A DNA stretch of 64,000 nucleotides from Diprion similis (taxonomy: Eukaryota > Arthropoda > Insecta > Hymenoptera > Diprionidae): positions 25,445,025-25,509,024 of the forward strand of contig NC_060108.1 in the NCBI RefSeq assembly GCF_021155765.1, given 5' to 3'. This document shows, one piece after another, positions 24,001-34,377 of this stretch. Both the position numbers and the translations under genes were made by a program. Numbering within the stretch: the stretch's first letter is position 1; each line of letters begins with the position of its first letter. Under the pieces are notes generated by a model. It did no database searches. It worked only from the letters and a program-made list of their open reading frames with translations, and was not told the DNA's origin.

Positions 24001-26531
24001 TATAAGGATAACAATACAAATCGATAACACCTGTGAAGAACCTAAAAAAGTAGAGAACTTACGCGAAGCTAATCGGTTGGTGAATATTTCTGTTGCAGAC
24101 CTGCATGCTCGTCGACATATTCTGCGGGACGAAGATCCTATCTGAATGGGCGGTAATCTGGCTCGGACTTCCGATCCTGGCCCACAGCGCGGCTAATCCT
24201 TGGATCTACGCCTTTCATCACGGCGAGATGCGCGTGGCCGCCGGAAAGATAGCGGAAGACCTCGTCGCCCTGGTCGGAGTGACGCCGAGTCGTTACGGAT
24301 GTTCGCCGACGAGGAGAGGGTCGAATACGAACCTTGAATTGGCGGAGGTGATAAACAGCAATGACGGACACAGACCGCGGCCGGAAGACTGCTTCGCAGC
24401 GAAGCACCACAGCGTATGTGCGAGCCGGAAGTGCCTCGAGATGTCGAGCAAAATGGCAGACATATCACCGGAGAGAGACGCGGTGGTTGGTAACTCGTCA
24501 TTGGAGAGCAGGGAGGAGGATATAGTCGAGGAGAACATCCACGACCTGACCAAGATGCTGGACCCGAAGTACATAGTGGACCGGAACCACGTGATAGACT
24601 CCAACCACAACATCGACAAGATAAAGAACCTGAAGTACCTGCTTGATCCGACCTTCAACAAGATCCGCCACCTGCGCAGACTGAACCACAAGAAGATGAG
24701 CGGCAAGAACTTCCCCAGGTTCCACGACCCGAAGTTCATATCATACCAGAACCTGAAGAGCGACGGAACCCTAAACCCCAAGCTACTTCAGCTCAACACC
24801 ATGTCCGATCCAGTGCTAAACGCCGATAGTCCCGCCGTCGAGACGAAGGACTTCAGCGAAGCGATTTGCGCACCGAGCCTCTGCAGTCAGCGGAGAAATT
24901 CGAACCTGGCTTCGATGTCGGACCCAAACCTGAAGGCGGCAGCGGCCGGAAACGCGGCTGAGGTCAATCTCCGGGTCTTTCCTGCTTCCAGGGTTGTCCC
25001 CGAGAGTCACAGGTACTCGGTACAGAGTCTGGACCACAAAGCTGATCACTGTCAACTGCACTCCCGGCACGTCATACAGTGTCGACAGCTGATAGAGAAC
25101 CAGAGGCGGCAGAACGGCTACGTGAAACCGCAGCTGACGCTCCACAGGCACGCGGATTCCGTCAGCCCGATACTCGACCTGCGGTTTCAGAACAGCGTAC
25201 CGGTTCACACGGAGGACGGAATATCGTCGAGGTCCTGCGGCGCTCGGTTTTGCCACCAGCACCAGGTACTGTCCCCGAGGAAAATGACCATCACGACAAA
25301 CAGGTTGGCCAACTTTTATCACCCGGAGTCGAGCACCGACCCCCTCAGGCGACTAGAACCTAGTATGGATCCCACGATGCGGTTGCTACAGGCGAGGCAA
25401 AAACTGGAAATCCTCAAGCACTCGGAGTCCATAAACACCATCGAGCCCATGTCGCATGTCCGACTGCTCGAACCCTCCAGGGTTTTGAACACCTTGACGG
25501 TGCCTACGATACACTCCGAGCCTCCAAGTCCCATAGAACCGATACCACTGGACCCACTCAAGGAGGAAGAGGCCTTCAAGGGCTTGGATTCTGGCCGATT
25601 TACCATGGCCGAACCCCTCAGACCTGAACCGCCGGTTCGCCGGAAGGTGAAAAGTCCCACAAGGCATTCAGACCCGATAGTCCCGCCGGTTTTACTCAAC
25701 TTTGAAGACTGCAGCGACATTCATCCTACGAACAGGATTTCCGCTAACGGATGGGACAGCGATCGGGAACTCTTCGACGCGGAGAGCCTGACCGATGTCC
25801 TCGTTGATTCCGGCAAATCGAAACTTTCGGAGCCTGTTTTTTCGGAACACAATTCCACCCGGCACAACTCCAGAAGACCGTCTGACTCCCGGTGGTCCGA
25901 GTCCTCGCGGAGCCAGGAAATCCTCTCGAACATCACCGAACATCGCATGTTTCCTTCGTCCTACTCGGTGAACAATTTTCAAAACTGCAACAGCGGCAGT
26001 GACCTCAACGACGTGGAGTCCATCGACCCCTTCATGTGTCCAGAGGCCCTGAGCTCGTCACTCCAGGAGTCCTTCTTCAGCGCTGAACCCTCGGTACCGG
26101 GTTCGGACATATTCACGTCCTTTGACGAAACCGACGAGATCGGATTCACCACCGATCTTCAAGTGGAGAGGGAGCTGCCGGAAACGCCGGGCTGCTTCAC
26201 CTCCTCGATGTCCACGACAAACCTCAAGAAGACCGAGACCTTGGAAATCGAGACCCAGAGCCGGTCGACGGAGTCGGTTTTCAGGGCGAATCTCGTTCCT
26301 GATCCCTGCGCCGTCCTGAGAATCGAACCATCGATACTCAGGCTCGAACCGTCGATACATCGGAGCAGACCTCATATACGACCCGGGAAGGGCTACATCC
26401 TGAAGGATCCCTCCAGACGGACTCTCAGACTTGCTCCACTCGCCATTCCCACACCGACGGACATCTCGACGCCAACTTTTGACTCAGTTTCCGAATTCAA
26501 TGGTGAAAATGGCGTTGGCGTTGGCGTATGA
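12094..26531 (+). CDS. Class A (rhodopsin-like) GPCR, adenosine-receptor-like, giant C-tail
   Basis: Four coding exons join in phase: 12094-12354, 12819-13120, 19658-19913 and 24099-26531, giving about 1083 aa. The seven-helix core fills residues 35-311. G56-N57 is in TM1 and D85 is the TM2 aspartate (LAVSD). C112 and C191 are the TM3-ECL2 disulfide pair. D136-R137-L138 stands for the DRY motif, W269-L-P271 is in TM6, and N306-P-W-I-Y310 is in TM7. The TM5 segment, the ARSHARAI loop and TM6 are closest, from memory, to MECA/adenosine-type receptors; the ligand is not established. Residues 311-1083 form one intronless cytoplasmic tail, Ser-rich with more than 20 Asp-Pro or Glu-Pro dipeptides. 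The N-terminus has no evident signal peptide or Asn glycosylation site. Non-coding 5' exons are likely but not located. Introns 2 (6.5 kb) and 3 (4.2 kb) carry foldback elements. The GPCR call is firm; the subfamily is tentative. Confidence 0.8.
13235..13572. mobile_element. MITE-like palindromic element in GPCR intron 2
   Basis: The left arm (from 13235) reads GGGTGTTTCCGAGTAAGC. The right arm, ending at 13572, reads on the minus strand GGGCTGTTACCGAGTAAGC. Matching continues imperfectly for about 70-85 bp, including AAATATCGGTAAAA near 13290 and its complement near 13510. TGCA occurs at 13231-13234 and again at 13576-13579. No coding capacity is seen. It lies about 115 bp after the exon 2 donor. 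Confidence 0.65.
14300..14584. mobile_element. MITE-like long palindrome in GPCR intron 2
   Basis: The left arm (about 14301-14420) and right arm (about 14456-14583) are imperfect reverse complements over roughly 120 bp. Shared blocks are GAAAAAAGAAT, TTATTAACGAATAAATTCT, AGTTAGGAA, AGCATTCT and TTATGCGGAA, with a loop of only about 40 bp. This is the structure of a foldback MITE with no transposase frame. Exact ends and a target duplication are not clear. Confidence 0.6.
16638..16680 (+). repeat. TTC-rich pyrimidine tract
   Basis: Repeated CTTCTTC/TTTTTC units inside GPCR intron 2. The open frame reading poly-Ser here is a product of the tract. Confidence 0.6.
20406..20594. mobile_element. 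Short MITE with terminal inverted repeats in GPCR intron 3
   Basis: A 189-bp element begins TATGGGGCATTCCAAGT and ends with the complement of TATGGGGCATTTCAAGT. The inner ends of the arms are a perfect pair: GCCTCATGTCATCAGATCCT at 20441-20460 and its complement from about 20542. Arms are about 55 bp and the spacer about 78 bp. It lies in TA-rich DNA, so a TA target duplication is possible but cannot be told from background. Confidence 0.7.
21298..21819. mobile_element. Long-arm MITE with CAGGGTGTC ends and TA flanks, GPCR intron 3
   Basis: The left end CAGGGTGTCCAAGCTACAAG (21300) pairs with the right end (21817, minus strand) CAGGGTGTCTCAGCTGCAAG. Imperfect complementarity extends about 170-190 bp inward and includes GGCAACCGAG near 21450 and CTCGGTTGCC near 21632. 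Both ends abut TA (21298-21299 and 21818-21819), the target duplication of Tc1/mariner-type elements, whose MITEs in insects often begin with CAGGGTG. No transposase frame is seen. Confidence 0.75.
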
Positions 26532-28673
26532 GACTTGCGAAGGTCTGATAAAGTTCCTTCATTTTTCGCCAATGCCAAACTAAGTAATTTTACGATAGCA
26601 ATTAAATCGAACGAATCGCTTACTTGGAAAGTGAAAAAAAAAGTTGAACAATCTGAGTCAATCAGTATTTCAACAGAAATCTGATCCTAGAACGGGACGC
26701 CTGATAGTATCAATTTGTTGTCATGATGTCCTTGGACGCGTCATCTTTAGTTTCATATAAGCTGTACTTTTCGCGCACTATCGACCGATCCATCAGCTAT
26801 TGTCAAGGGTATGATATGCAATCGTGCGACCCTATTGTAAACGGGGACGGAATATCAATTGTATACAGCCTGTGCCTGCTGGATAAATAGATAACGGTTC
26901 CAGCAGTACCGAAGGTTAATCCGGAACGTAGATTGAGCGAGCCATTAGAATACATATTTACGATAAGCGGAACTCACGATCTGATTACCAATTGATGTGA
27001 GCCACGCGAAAGTACAATTTCGTATATTTCAGGTGCAAGGACGCGGCATGGATTTACCATTATCGAGGAGAATGCTGCAGTGCCAGCTGCAGTCTACCGT
27101 TTTCTGTTGGGGCAAAATTTTATAGGATATTATGTAAAAGTTGACGTTCAATAAGCGTGTATCATGCAAAGTGAATCGTCCACTTGATCAGCGTGTCTGG
27201 TTCCATAAATACGATCATCTGCATTCTGCGATCGGTCAAGATTTAGGAAATTTAAAGAAGTTATAGTGATCTTGAGGAGGATGTCGTGGGAGGAGCAGAA
27301 ATCCTGAAAAAAAGGATGTAGTGAATGGATGGACAGGCAAGAATCAAAACTAAGTTTTAAGCTGTAAAGGAGATGTTATACACGTCGGGAACCCAAAACA
27401 CCAACAAGATTTTCAAAGAATCCGTACTTTGATTTAACGGTTTGACTCTCATTGAAAATCTCCTTATTTCATGTATATCATATCCCATTTGAAAAAGTAA
27501 AAACCAACGATTTTGAAAAGACTGCGCAGAATGCAACTCTGAATGGTAATTAATTGAAGAATCTCAACTCGAAAGTTTACAAAGTAATCGTGGTGCTTAC
27601 AACCATTGGGATTATTCACTTTCAGAGTAAAGATGGTGTGCTTAAAGGTAAATTGCTGCGTTATTCAGACGGCAGATCCGACTTTGTGATAACTGATCGA
27701 AGTGTCTATTGTCATCACTTACCTACTCTCTCTAATGACATGCATTGGAAATTCGGACAATGGTAAAATATATGATGTTGATTTCTTCGATTAGTGATCG
27801 CGAGGTAAAAAGAATACACGCCAAGTTTTATGTATATTGTCCATGTAATTGGCTAACGTACACAAGGGACTTGTCCCAAGCGAACAATAAATGATTATCA
27901 TTTTTATTGTTATTATTATCATTATTATCGCTAGAAAAATTTTACCGTCTAATTGCGGCAGTCATGCAGAATTGATATACATTATTATACCTCTTAAATA
28001 ATTTCGACGTTTGACAATAAAACGATCATTTATCTGTACCTATGTAAAATTGAACAATTCACGAATGATAATATGTATGCCATATAATAACATACCATAA
28101 TAATATCTGAACAACGAAACTCGATCGTATAGTGAAACTTGAGAAGTGTATCTGTTATGCGTAAAAACAGGGTCTGATATAATATCGATTCGTCAAGGAG
28201 ATTCCCATTTTGTTCTGTCAATTACCACGTAGGTGTTATTCTCAAACGCTTGCGGCGGTGTAATATTATGTTTAAGGGAAAATAGTTGGAAATTGTTTGA
28301 GAAAAAGAAACAAAAATGATCTCCCAATGTTTCTCCCCATACCGTATACGTGTACTTATAATACATAGATAATATGTACATACATAAATATCATGTAGCT
28401 AGAACGTAGAACAGTTCTAATATTACATTGTTAATTATTATTACTATAAATATCAATTCTATATTATAATATTATTCAAAACATTTTTCGTATTTGGAAT
28501 TGAGAATTTTTGTAAAAACATGAGTAACTTTTACCGTTACTAGCTGGAAACTATACAAATGTGTATATCCGTGTAACCCGTGTAACACACATATGTATAG
28601 GTATGGTATACATTAAATGGAGTCAATTTGTTACGAGGGAGCGTGTAAATAGCTGGAGGAAAATTTTTATCCG

Positions 28674-28707
28674 TGACGTCACGAGGTGTACCTGTATAAT
28701 GACGTCA
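28674..28707 (+). promoter_or_regulatory. Tandem perfect CRE octamers (TGACGTCA)
   Basis: Two full palindromic cAMP-response elements lie at 28674-28681 and 28700-28707, 26 bp apart start to start, each followed by CGA. TGACGTCA is the CREB/ATF consensus. Both fall in non-coding DNA between the GPCR stop and TrpRS, about 2.7 kb upstream of the TrpRS start. They could belong to an enhancer for either gene or to an unseen first exon. Binding is not shown. Confidence 0.5.
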
Positions 28708-31112
28708 CGACCGTGCAAGGTTGGACTGTGATAGAATAACGTGTCCTTAGTGGAACAATTGTGAATTTGTTCGTTCAAAGAAACGATGCTAATAAAGCTG
28801 CTGTAGTGTAATTATAAGCCCATGTAGATAAAGTCGTACGTCGGAATTTCAAAGAATTTCGTATATAGTTAAATAATAAGAAGCTTGAGAGAATAACTAT
28901 AGAGACATTGGTATTTTTCGTGCAAAGAAAAAAAAATTGTCAACCACAAATAAATTATATCATGGTATCCATAGCGAATAGATTATAAATTGTAGCTGTT
29001 AAATCTAGCGTTCAAATGAACTATGCAGATTATACTCAAAGATTGCAAACATAATGCGCGACTGTTATAATCAAATTATACATATAAATAGGCAGATTTT
29101 TTAACACATCCTGCATCAAACCATAATTATAATTGCATTATCTTATTGTTATTATTATTATCATCGCCAAACACTTGACGATTACAAACTATGATTATTC
29201 TTTTCGAAAGTTCGACTAAAACTACACTGCGCTAATTGATCAATATTAAGCTGCCAAATATGTGTACACGTACAGTTCCGTAACTTTAACTTGTTACCGT
29301 TCCATTAAAACTCGCTCAACGATTTTGCTCTACTTGATCCCCCCTCCCACCCTCTTTCATTTCACCCTCTCACCGTATCTACGGTATATATTTCACCCCC
29401 AAACACAGTGATCAAAGGTTTCACTCTAGTCACCAAATGACAAGACTTAATATGTGCTGCAGTAGAACGATATTTTCTTTTTTTTTTTAAATATCTACTT
29501 ATACCAATAACGCAAGATGGTGAAGTGTGCGTAGTGGTACCCCAAATTTCGTTATTAAATTCAAGATATACCTCAATTAAGTTTTCACGTATAATTGAAG
29601 TTGCGTGAAGACAAGAAATATCGGTGATTCTTACTTCTAAACATTTATGTTATTCACAATAATACCTGTTCAAGTATTCATTAGTTAACCTAAGATCCAA
29701 ATACTTAAACTCTGTGTTATACTTCATGTGATCACACTCCCGTCTACTACTTACCTGTCATATTCCATTCCTTATACCGACATACCTTTATCTAAATTAT
29801 TATACTTGTCTTACAATGAATATACTTGTAATGCCAATTCAATATGAACTACTTTTTATACTTTGTACATTGCGTATGGATGTGATTGTTTCTATACTAA
29901 TTGACGTAATATATGTTATGTTATTCTGTGCTATTATACATTTACCTACTCATGTACCTAAGCGGCGTCTTAAGTTGACATAATAATTAATCGAAAAACT
30001 CTGGCTTAAACTCGATTTTTCTTCATGAACGGGGACGAATTTTTTTTCCATTCCATGTAGCAGAACCGTCCGTGTTGTATATTTTGATAAAAGGCGATAA
30101 TTATTTAAAGAAATGTTAATAGGGTTGAAAAAATCTTGGTGTAATCGTACACGCATGATGGAAAGGAATGATCGAGTTATTGCTTGCAATTTGAGACGCT
30201 ACCCGATTGCTAAAAATTAAACTGCGTTCGTCAAGCTATATTAATTATTTATATGTCTGTACAAATTATAACCACATAAGGTATTTTCTTGATATATTTT
30301 TTACAAAATACAATCGGTTTATTATTATTAATCAAACCCTTCTTTAGATACGAATTACTAGTGACGTTATTTTTATTACTATTATTTACCAATGAAATGT
30401 AATTTATTAAATGCTGAAACGCACTTTTATTCGAAATAGATTTAAGTCTGTGTACACGAAGCTTGAGTGATCGGAAAATAAAGAGGTTTGATACTGTTGT
30501 GCCCTGACTTGGCGAGTAGCATTCCTTAAAATGTTATGAAATCATAGCTTTGCTCCAATTGTAATTCATAAGCGTTGGATCAAGTGGGATTGTGTTCTGC
30601 ATTTCCTCGATCGTACCAATCTGAGTTGTATCAGATCCCCATCAGATGGCGCATCTGTACTCGGATTTCTAACCGGAGCTGTGAGCCGTTTGTGCAGTTG
30701 CCGAAAATCGGCAGATCAGTGCGGATGTTGTTCGAGCCTCGTCGGTCAGTGAATTATGTTTCAATTCAGTGCAATTTCAGTGGATTTTGAGAAAGCGATG
30801 ACTTAGATTCCTTTCTTCTGCCCTGTGCAAAATAGCAAAAATGGCTAAGTTACCTACGTTTTCAACAGATAAACTCATTCTGTTGCAGATTCTAGGGCAA
30901 AAAACTAAAATGAAATCCCATTGAATTCCCGCGGGATTCCTAACTCGAACTTCAATGATTCGCAAACCCCTTCCAGTTTTGTTGCAACGGTAACGTAGAT
31001 TTCTTCTTAATCAGATGTTACTTGGGCATGAATGATAGCTACAACTGCATCAGAACTTATTGACAAAAACAATAATTTACCGACAAACGTCGGCTATCAT
31101 TATTCTGTTGAG

Positions 31113-31319
31113 GTGAGTACGAAATCTGTGATATTGACAGTCGGTAAAAAAAATCTATAATTTACCTGACTGCAAATCGTAATGGAAGCACTGCATGAAG
31201 CGTGTCAGCGTCCTGAAAGCTCTGATTGTAAAAGCGTGCAGTCTTCAATGACTCACATGTTCACAGTTGGGAATATAACCTACAATTAGTTGCGTGATCT
31301 GACATATGACTGATTACAG
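31113..31319 (+). other. Probable 5' UTR intron of TrpRS
   Basis: A strong donor (GAG followed by GTGAGT at 31113) pairs with the acceptor TGATTACAG ending at 31319, 67 nt before the TrpRS start codon. This is inferred from splice consensus only. Confidence 0.35.
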
Positions 31320-31386
31320 AAGACCGGAGGACCGGAGTATAGCAGTATTTGATTACCAATTATTTAAGTAATAGTTTAAAGTAACG

Positions 31387-32958
31387 ATGGGAGAAACCGA
31401 GATTGAAAAACTGTCGTTGGAGCCAGCCGGGGACGAAGAGGATGTGGTAAACCCATGGAGTGTACAAAGCAAAAACGATGCCGGAATAGATTACGAAAAA
31501 TTAATCAGTATGTAAAACATAGATAAGTAAAAATGTTTATGTGTAAAAAAAATTAGTGTTCACAGTTTCCTGTGCTGCATTATGTTATTATTTACTTCTA
31601 CACGATGGCTTCTGTCAAACCATAGAGTTGGATTAGTATTGCATCATCTTAATCAGATTATTTATTGTAATCAGTACACAAGTTGAAAAAAATTCACCAC
31701 TTTTATATTTTTCAGAAAGATTCGGAAGTTCGAAAATCGACGAAGAGCTTTTGACTCGTTTTGAGAAGCTGACCGGGAAAAAACCCCATCACTGGCTGAG
31801 AAGGGGGATATTTTTTTCCCATCGAGATGTTCACGTGATACTGAACATGTACGAGCAAGGAAAGCCCTTTTACCTTTATACAGGAAGAGGGCCGAGTTCA
31901 GAGTCCATGCATTTGGGTCACTTGATTCCGTTCATGTTCTGTAAATGGTTACAGGATGTATTTGACGTACCACAAGTAATTCAGCTGACCGACGATGAGA
32001 AGTCAATATGGAAGGACCTAAAGATTGAAGACGCAATTAAAATGTCTTATAATAATGCCAAGGATATTATAGCATGTGGATTCAATCCGGAGAAGACGTT
32101 TATCTTTTCTGACTTGGAGCACATCGGAAATAATCCAGCATTCTATCAGAACATGATCAGGATACAAAGATGCGTCACCTTCAATCAAGTTAGGGGAATA
32201 TTTGGATTCGGCGACAGTGATCCAGTCGCCAAAATATCTTTTCCTCCGACGCAAGCGGCACCTGCATTTTCTAGTACCTTTCCATTCATATTTAAAGGTG
32301 CAAAAGTCAACTGCCTCATACCATGCGCCATCGATCAAGATCCGTACTTTAGAATGTCCAGAGACATAGCACCCAGGATAGGATTCCCAAAACCAGCTTT
32401 AATTCACTCATGCTTTTTCCCTGCACTGCAAGGATCAAAGACCAAAATGTCAGCCAGTGATAGTAACAGCGCTATATTCTTAAACGACACTCCTAAGCAG
32501 ATTAAGAACAAAATTAATAAGCATGCATTTTCGGGAGGTCAAGCAACAGTCGAGGAGCACAGAACACTAGGAGGAAATTGCGAGGTTGATATTTCCTATC
32601 AGTGGCTCAGGTTCTTCTTAGAAGATGACGAAAGGCTGATGGAACTCGAAAAAGTGAGAGAAGTATTAGTTTTAGCTGAACCAATGAATTTATTCCTGAC
32701 CAAAATAGTCATTCGATCAATGTACAATAGTTCACGAAAATTTTCAATGTTCGAGGTTTATTTCTGACACCTAGCAAAAATTATTTTTTCCAGGGTTACA
32801 CGGCTGGGGAAATTCTAACTGGAGAGCTGAAAAAAGAATTAATAGAGGTACTGCAGCCTCTGGTTGCAGCGCATCAAGAAAGAAGAAGCAAAGTAACGGA
32901 TGAAGTAGTCAAGCAATTCATGGTACCACGAGATTTAGGTTTCATTGCGAAAAAATAA
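31387..32958 (+). CDS. WARS1: Tryptophanyl-tRNA synthetase, cytoplasmic
   Basis: Charges tRNA-Trp in the cytosol (class Ic synthetase). Three coding exons, 31387-31507, 31716-32653 and 32794-32958, give 407 aa. The protein follows eukaryotic TrpRS throughout. The ATP-binding HIGH-type motif is H106-L-G-H109, the KMSKS-type loop is K284-M-S-A-S288, and [20 protein letters not shown] and the C-terminal [14 protein letters not shown] region are present. Exon 2 ends at GTGAGA, which joins EK to GYTAGE as in the family; reading on past it gives an unrelated end. The N-terminal extension is about 40 aa and has no WHEP domain, unlike the long vertebrate isoform, which could be added by an unseen upstream exon. 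AATAAA lies at 33059-33064. Confidence 0.95.
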
Positions 32959-33721
32959 ATAGCAAACTGTTTTGGTAAGATGCTAGCATTATGAAAACTG
33001 ACCACAGCTTCTGACATTTATACATTGCAAATTTTATTTATTCCGGCAAAAAAAAAACAATAAAACAGTTGCTCCAAATAGTGCAAATTTTAATGATTTA
33101 GCAATCCTACTATGCATTAGGACTTCTACAGAATTATCGTAACAGTGCGGATAATGTGAGACACGTGTGGTAAGAGAACATTTCGAACGTGTCTGGCGTT
33201 TAAATTTGCGCGTGCTGTCATGACTCTATATAAATCAGAGCTCATAAACAGCTCTGCATCATGAATGAATAACTGACAATATCACAGAATGCGTTAATTC
33301 TTTTTATTCGGTAATGAGATTGCTGGGAATGCGCATGAGCTCAGTAGTACCACGCGTCGTAGCGAGGCTGCGTTCACGCCGCACGCGTTCATTCAAGAAG
33401 CCCCAAGGCAGCAGCTGTAAAGGAGAAGAAACCGACGAATTGGATGGCTCGAGGCGTACGTACGAGAATTTTCAAATCATCTTCACATACAATATGTTAT
33501 CCCCACCGTCATTGATACGTTGCAAAATTTACCCGTTATAAATAAAGCGATAAGATAAACGTTCGCACGGTGGTTAGTCGAAGCCACGATACGGGAACGA
33601 TAACGCGAGCGCGAGGTGTCGAAAATTTAAGCCCTAAGTTGTTCGGCACCAGCGACGGTTTGACCCGCGAAAAATAACAGCCGGCAAGCCGATTGGACGG
33701 CGATGACGGCATACGAGGGTC

Positions 33722-33744
33722 TATTTATAACCCGGGCATGCGCA
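33722..33744 (+). promoter_or_regulatory. TATA-like box with adjacent NRF1-type site
   Basis: TATTTATAA at 33722-33730 is followed at once by the NRF1-type core GCATGCGCA (33736-33744). This sits about 640 bp upstream of the phosphatase start codon, in CpG-rich DNA. The transcription start is inferred to lie shortly downstream. Confidence 0.4.
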
Positions 33745-33825
33745 GTGGCCGAGAAATAAGCATCCGCCATTCATACGAGTCGATTCCGTTGTTTCTGTGT
33801 GTTGAGCCTGGTTCGACGACGGGAC

Positions 33826-33879
33826 ATGGTGACGGTAATATTTGTGGTCCCTGAGAAAAACATGAGCCGATTCAACTAG
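33826..33879 (+). other. Possible 17-codon upstream ORF in the phosphatase leader
   Basis: ATG GTG ACG ... TAG encodes 17 residues and lies about 90 nt after the TATA-like box. If included in the mRNA it could dampen translation of the main frame. A potential donor (GTAATA) lies inside it, so it may be partly spliced out. Confidence 0.25.
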
Positions 33880-34377
33880 CGACGTTTAAATAAGGTGACG
33901 CGAAAAATGCGTTGATAGAAGATCTTAAACTGTTGTACTGAACCGCTGCTTAACCCATAGGCATTAATTAGCTCGAGTTTAGTAATAATATTGCTGCAGT
34001 TTTTACCCACGTAAGTTTTCGTTGGAAGCTTATAGTCGCGAGTCGCGAGTCGGTTGCGAGTCGTTGATAGTAGCGTGTGCGAAGGAATAACAAAACTATT
34101 TTTGTCGCTAAAATCGGCGTTGCCAAATCGAGAGACTCAAAATTGCCCCAATAGAGAAACCGCTATTTTCTGTCAACATATAACTCGGCATTTTCACATC
34201 TCCGTATCTCATATTATCTAATAATTTACAGGCGAGAGAAAACGAGCTGGAAACCTGCTGCAAAGTGTTGAGTGTGAGAAAATTGATACGACGAAAAATG
34301 CTCGTCAAATAATAAAAATCTGGATTTTTACGGCTGAAAACAGCGAACCACGATAGTGAGAGAGAGAGCTACAGACT

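Larger units (their letters stand above)
26532..31386. other. GPCR 3' flank and TrpRS upstream region
   Basis: AT-rich non-coding DNA. Its first part is probably the GPCR 3' UTR, since AATAAA occurs at 27886-27891 and further candidates follow. A pyrimidine-rich tract lies near 29338-29375. The final part likely holds the TrpRS promoter and a 5' UTR intron with a GTGAGT donor at 31113 and an acceptor AG at 31318-31319. Open frames here show no family resemblance. Confidence 0.45.
32959..34377. other. TrpRS 3' flank, then phosphatase promoter and 5' UTR
   Basis: The TrpRS 3' UTR probably ends near the AATAAA at 33059. The rest becomes GC- and CpG-rich and holds the promoter and leader of the phosphatase gene. 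The 75-codon frame at 33314-33541 has no family resemblance and lies in this promoter-proximal DNA, so it is not called. A likely leader intron runs from 34011 (GTAAGT) to 34231 (TTTACAG). Confidence 0.5.

Noticed and set aside
24138-26578. Many minus-strand and off-frame ORFs over GPCR exon 4
   Set aside because: They are shadows of the GC-rich coding strand; only the + frame has TM7 and continuous splice phase.
32654-32767. TrpRS ending at 32767 by read-through of exon 2
   Set aside because: Skipping the GTGAGA donor loses the conserved C-terminus, which is present in exon 32794-32958.
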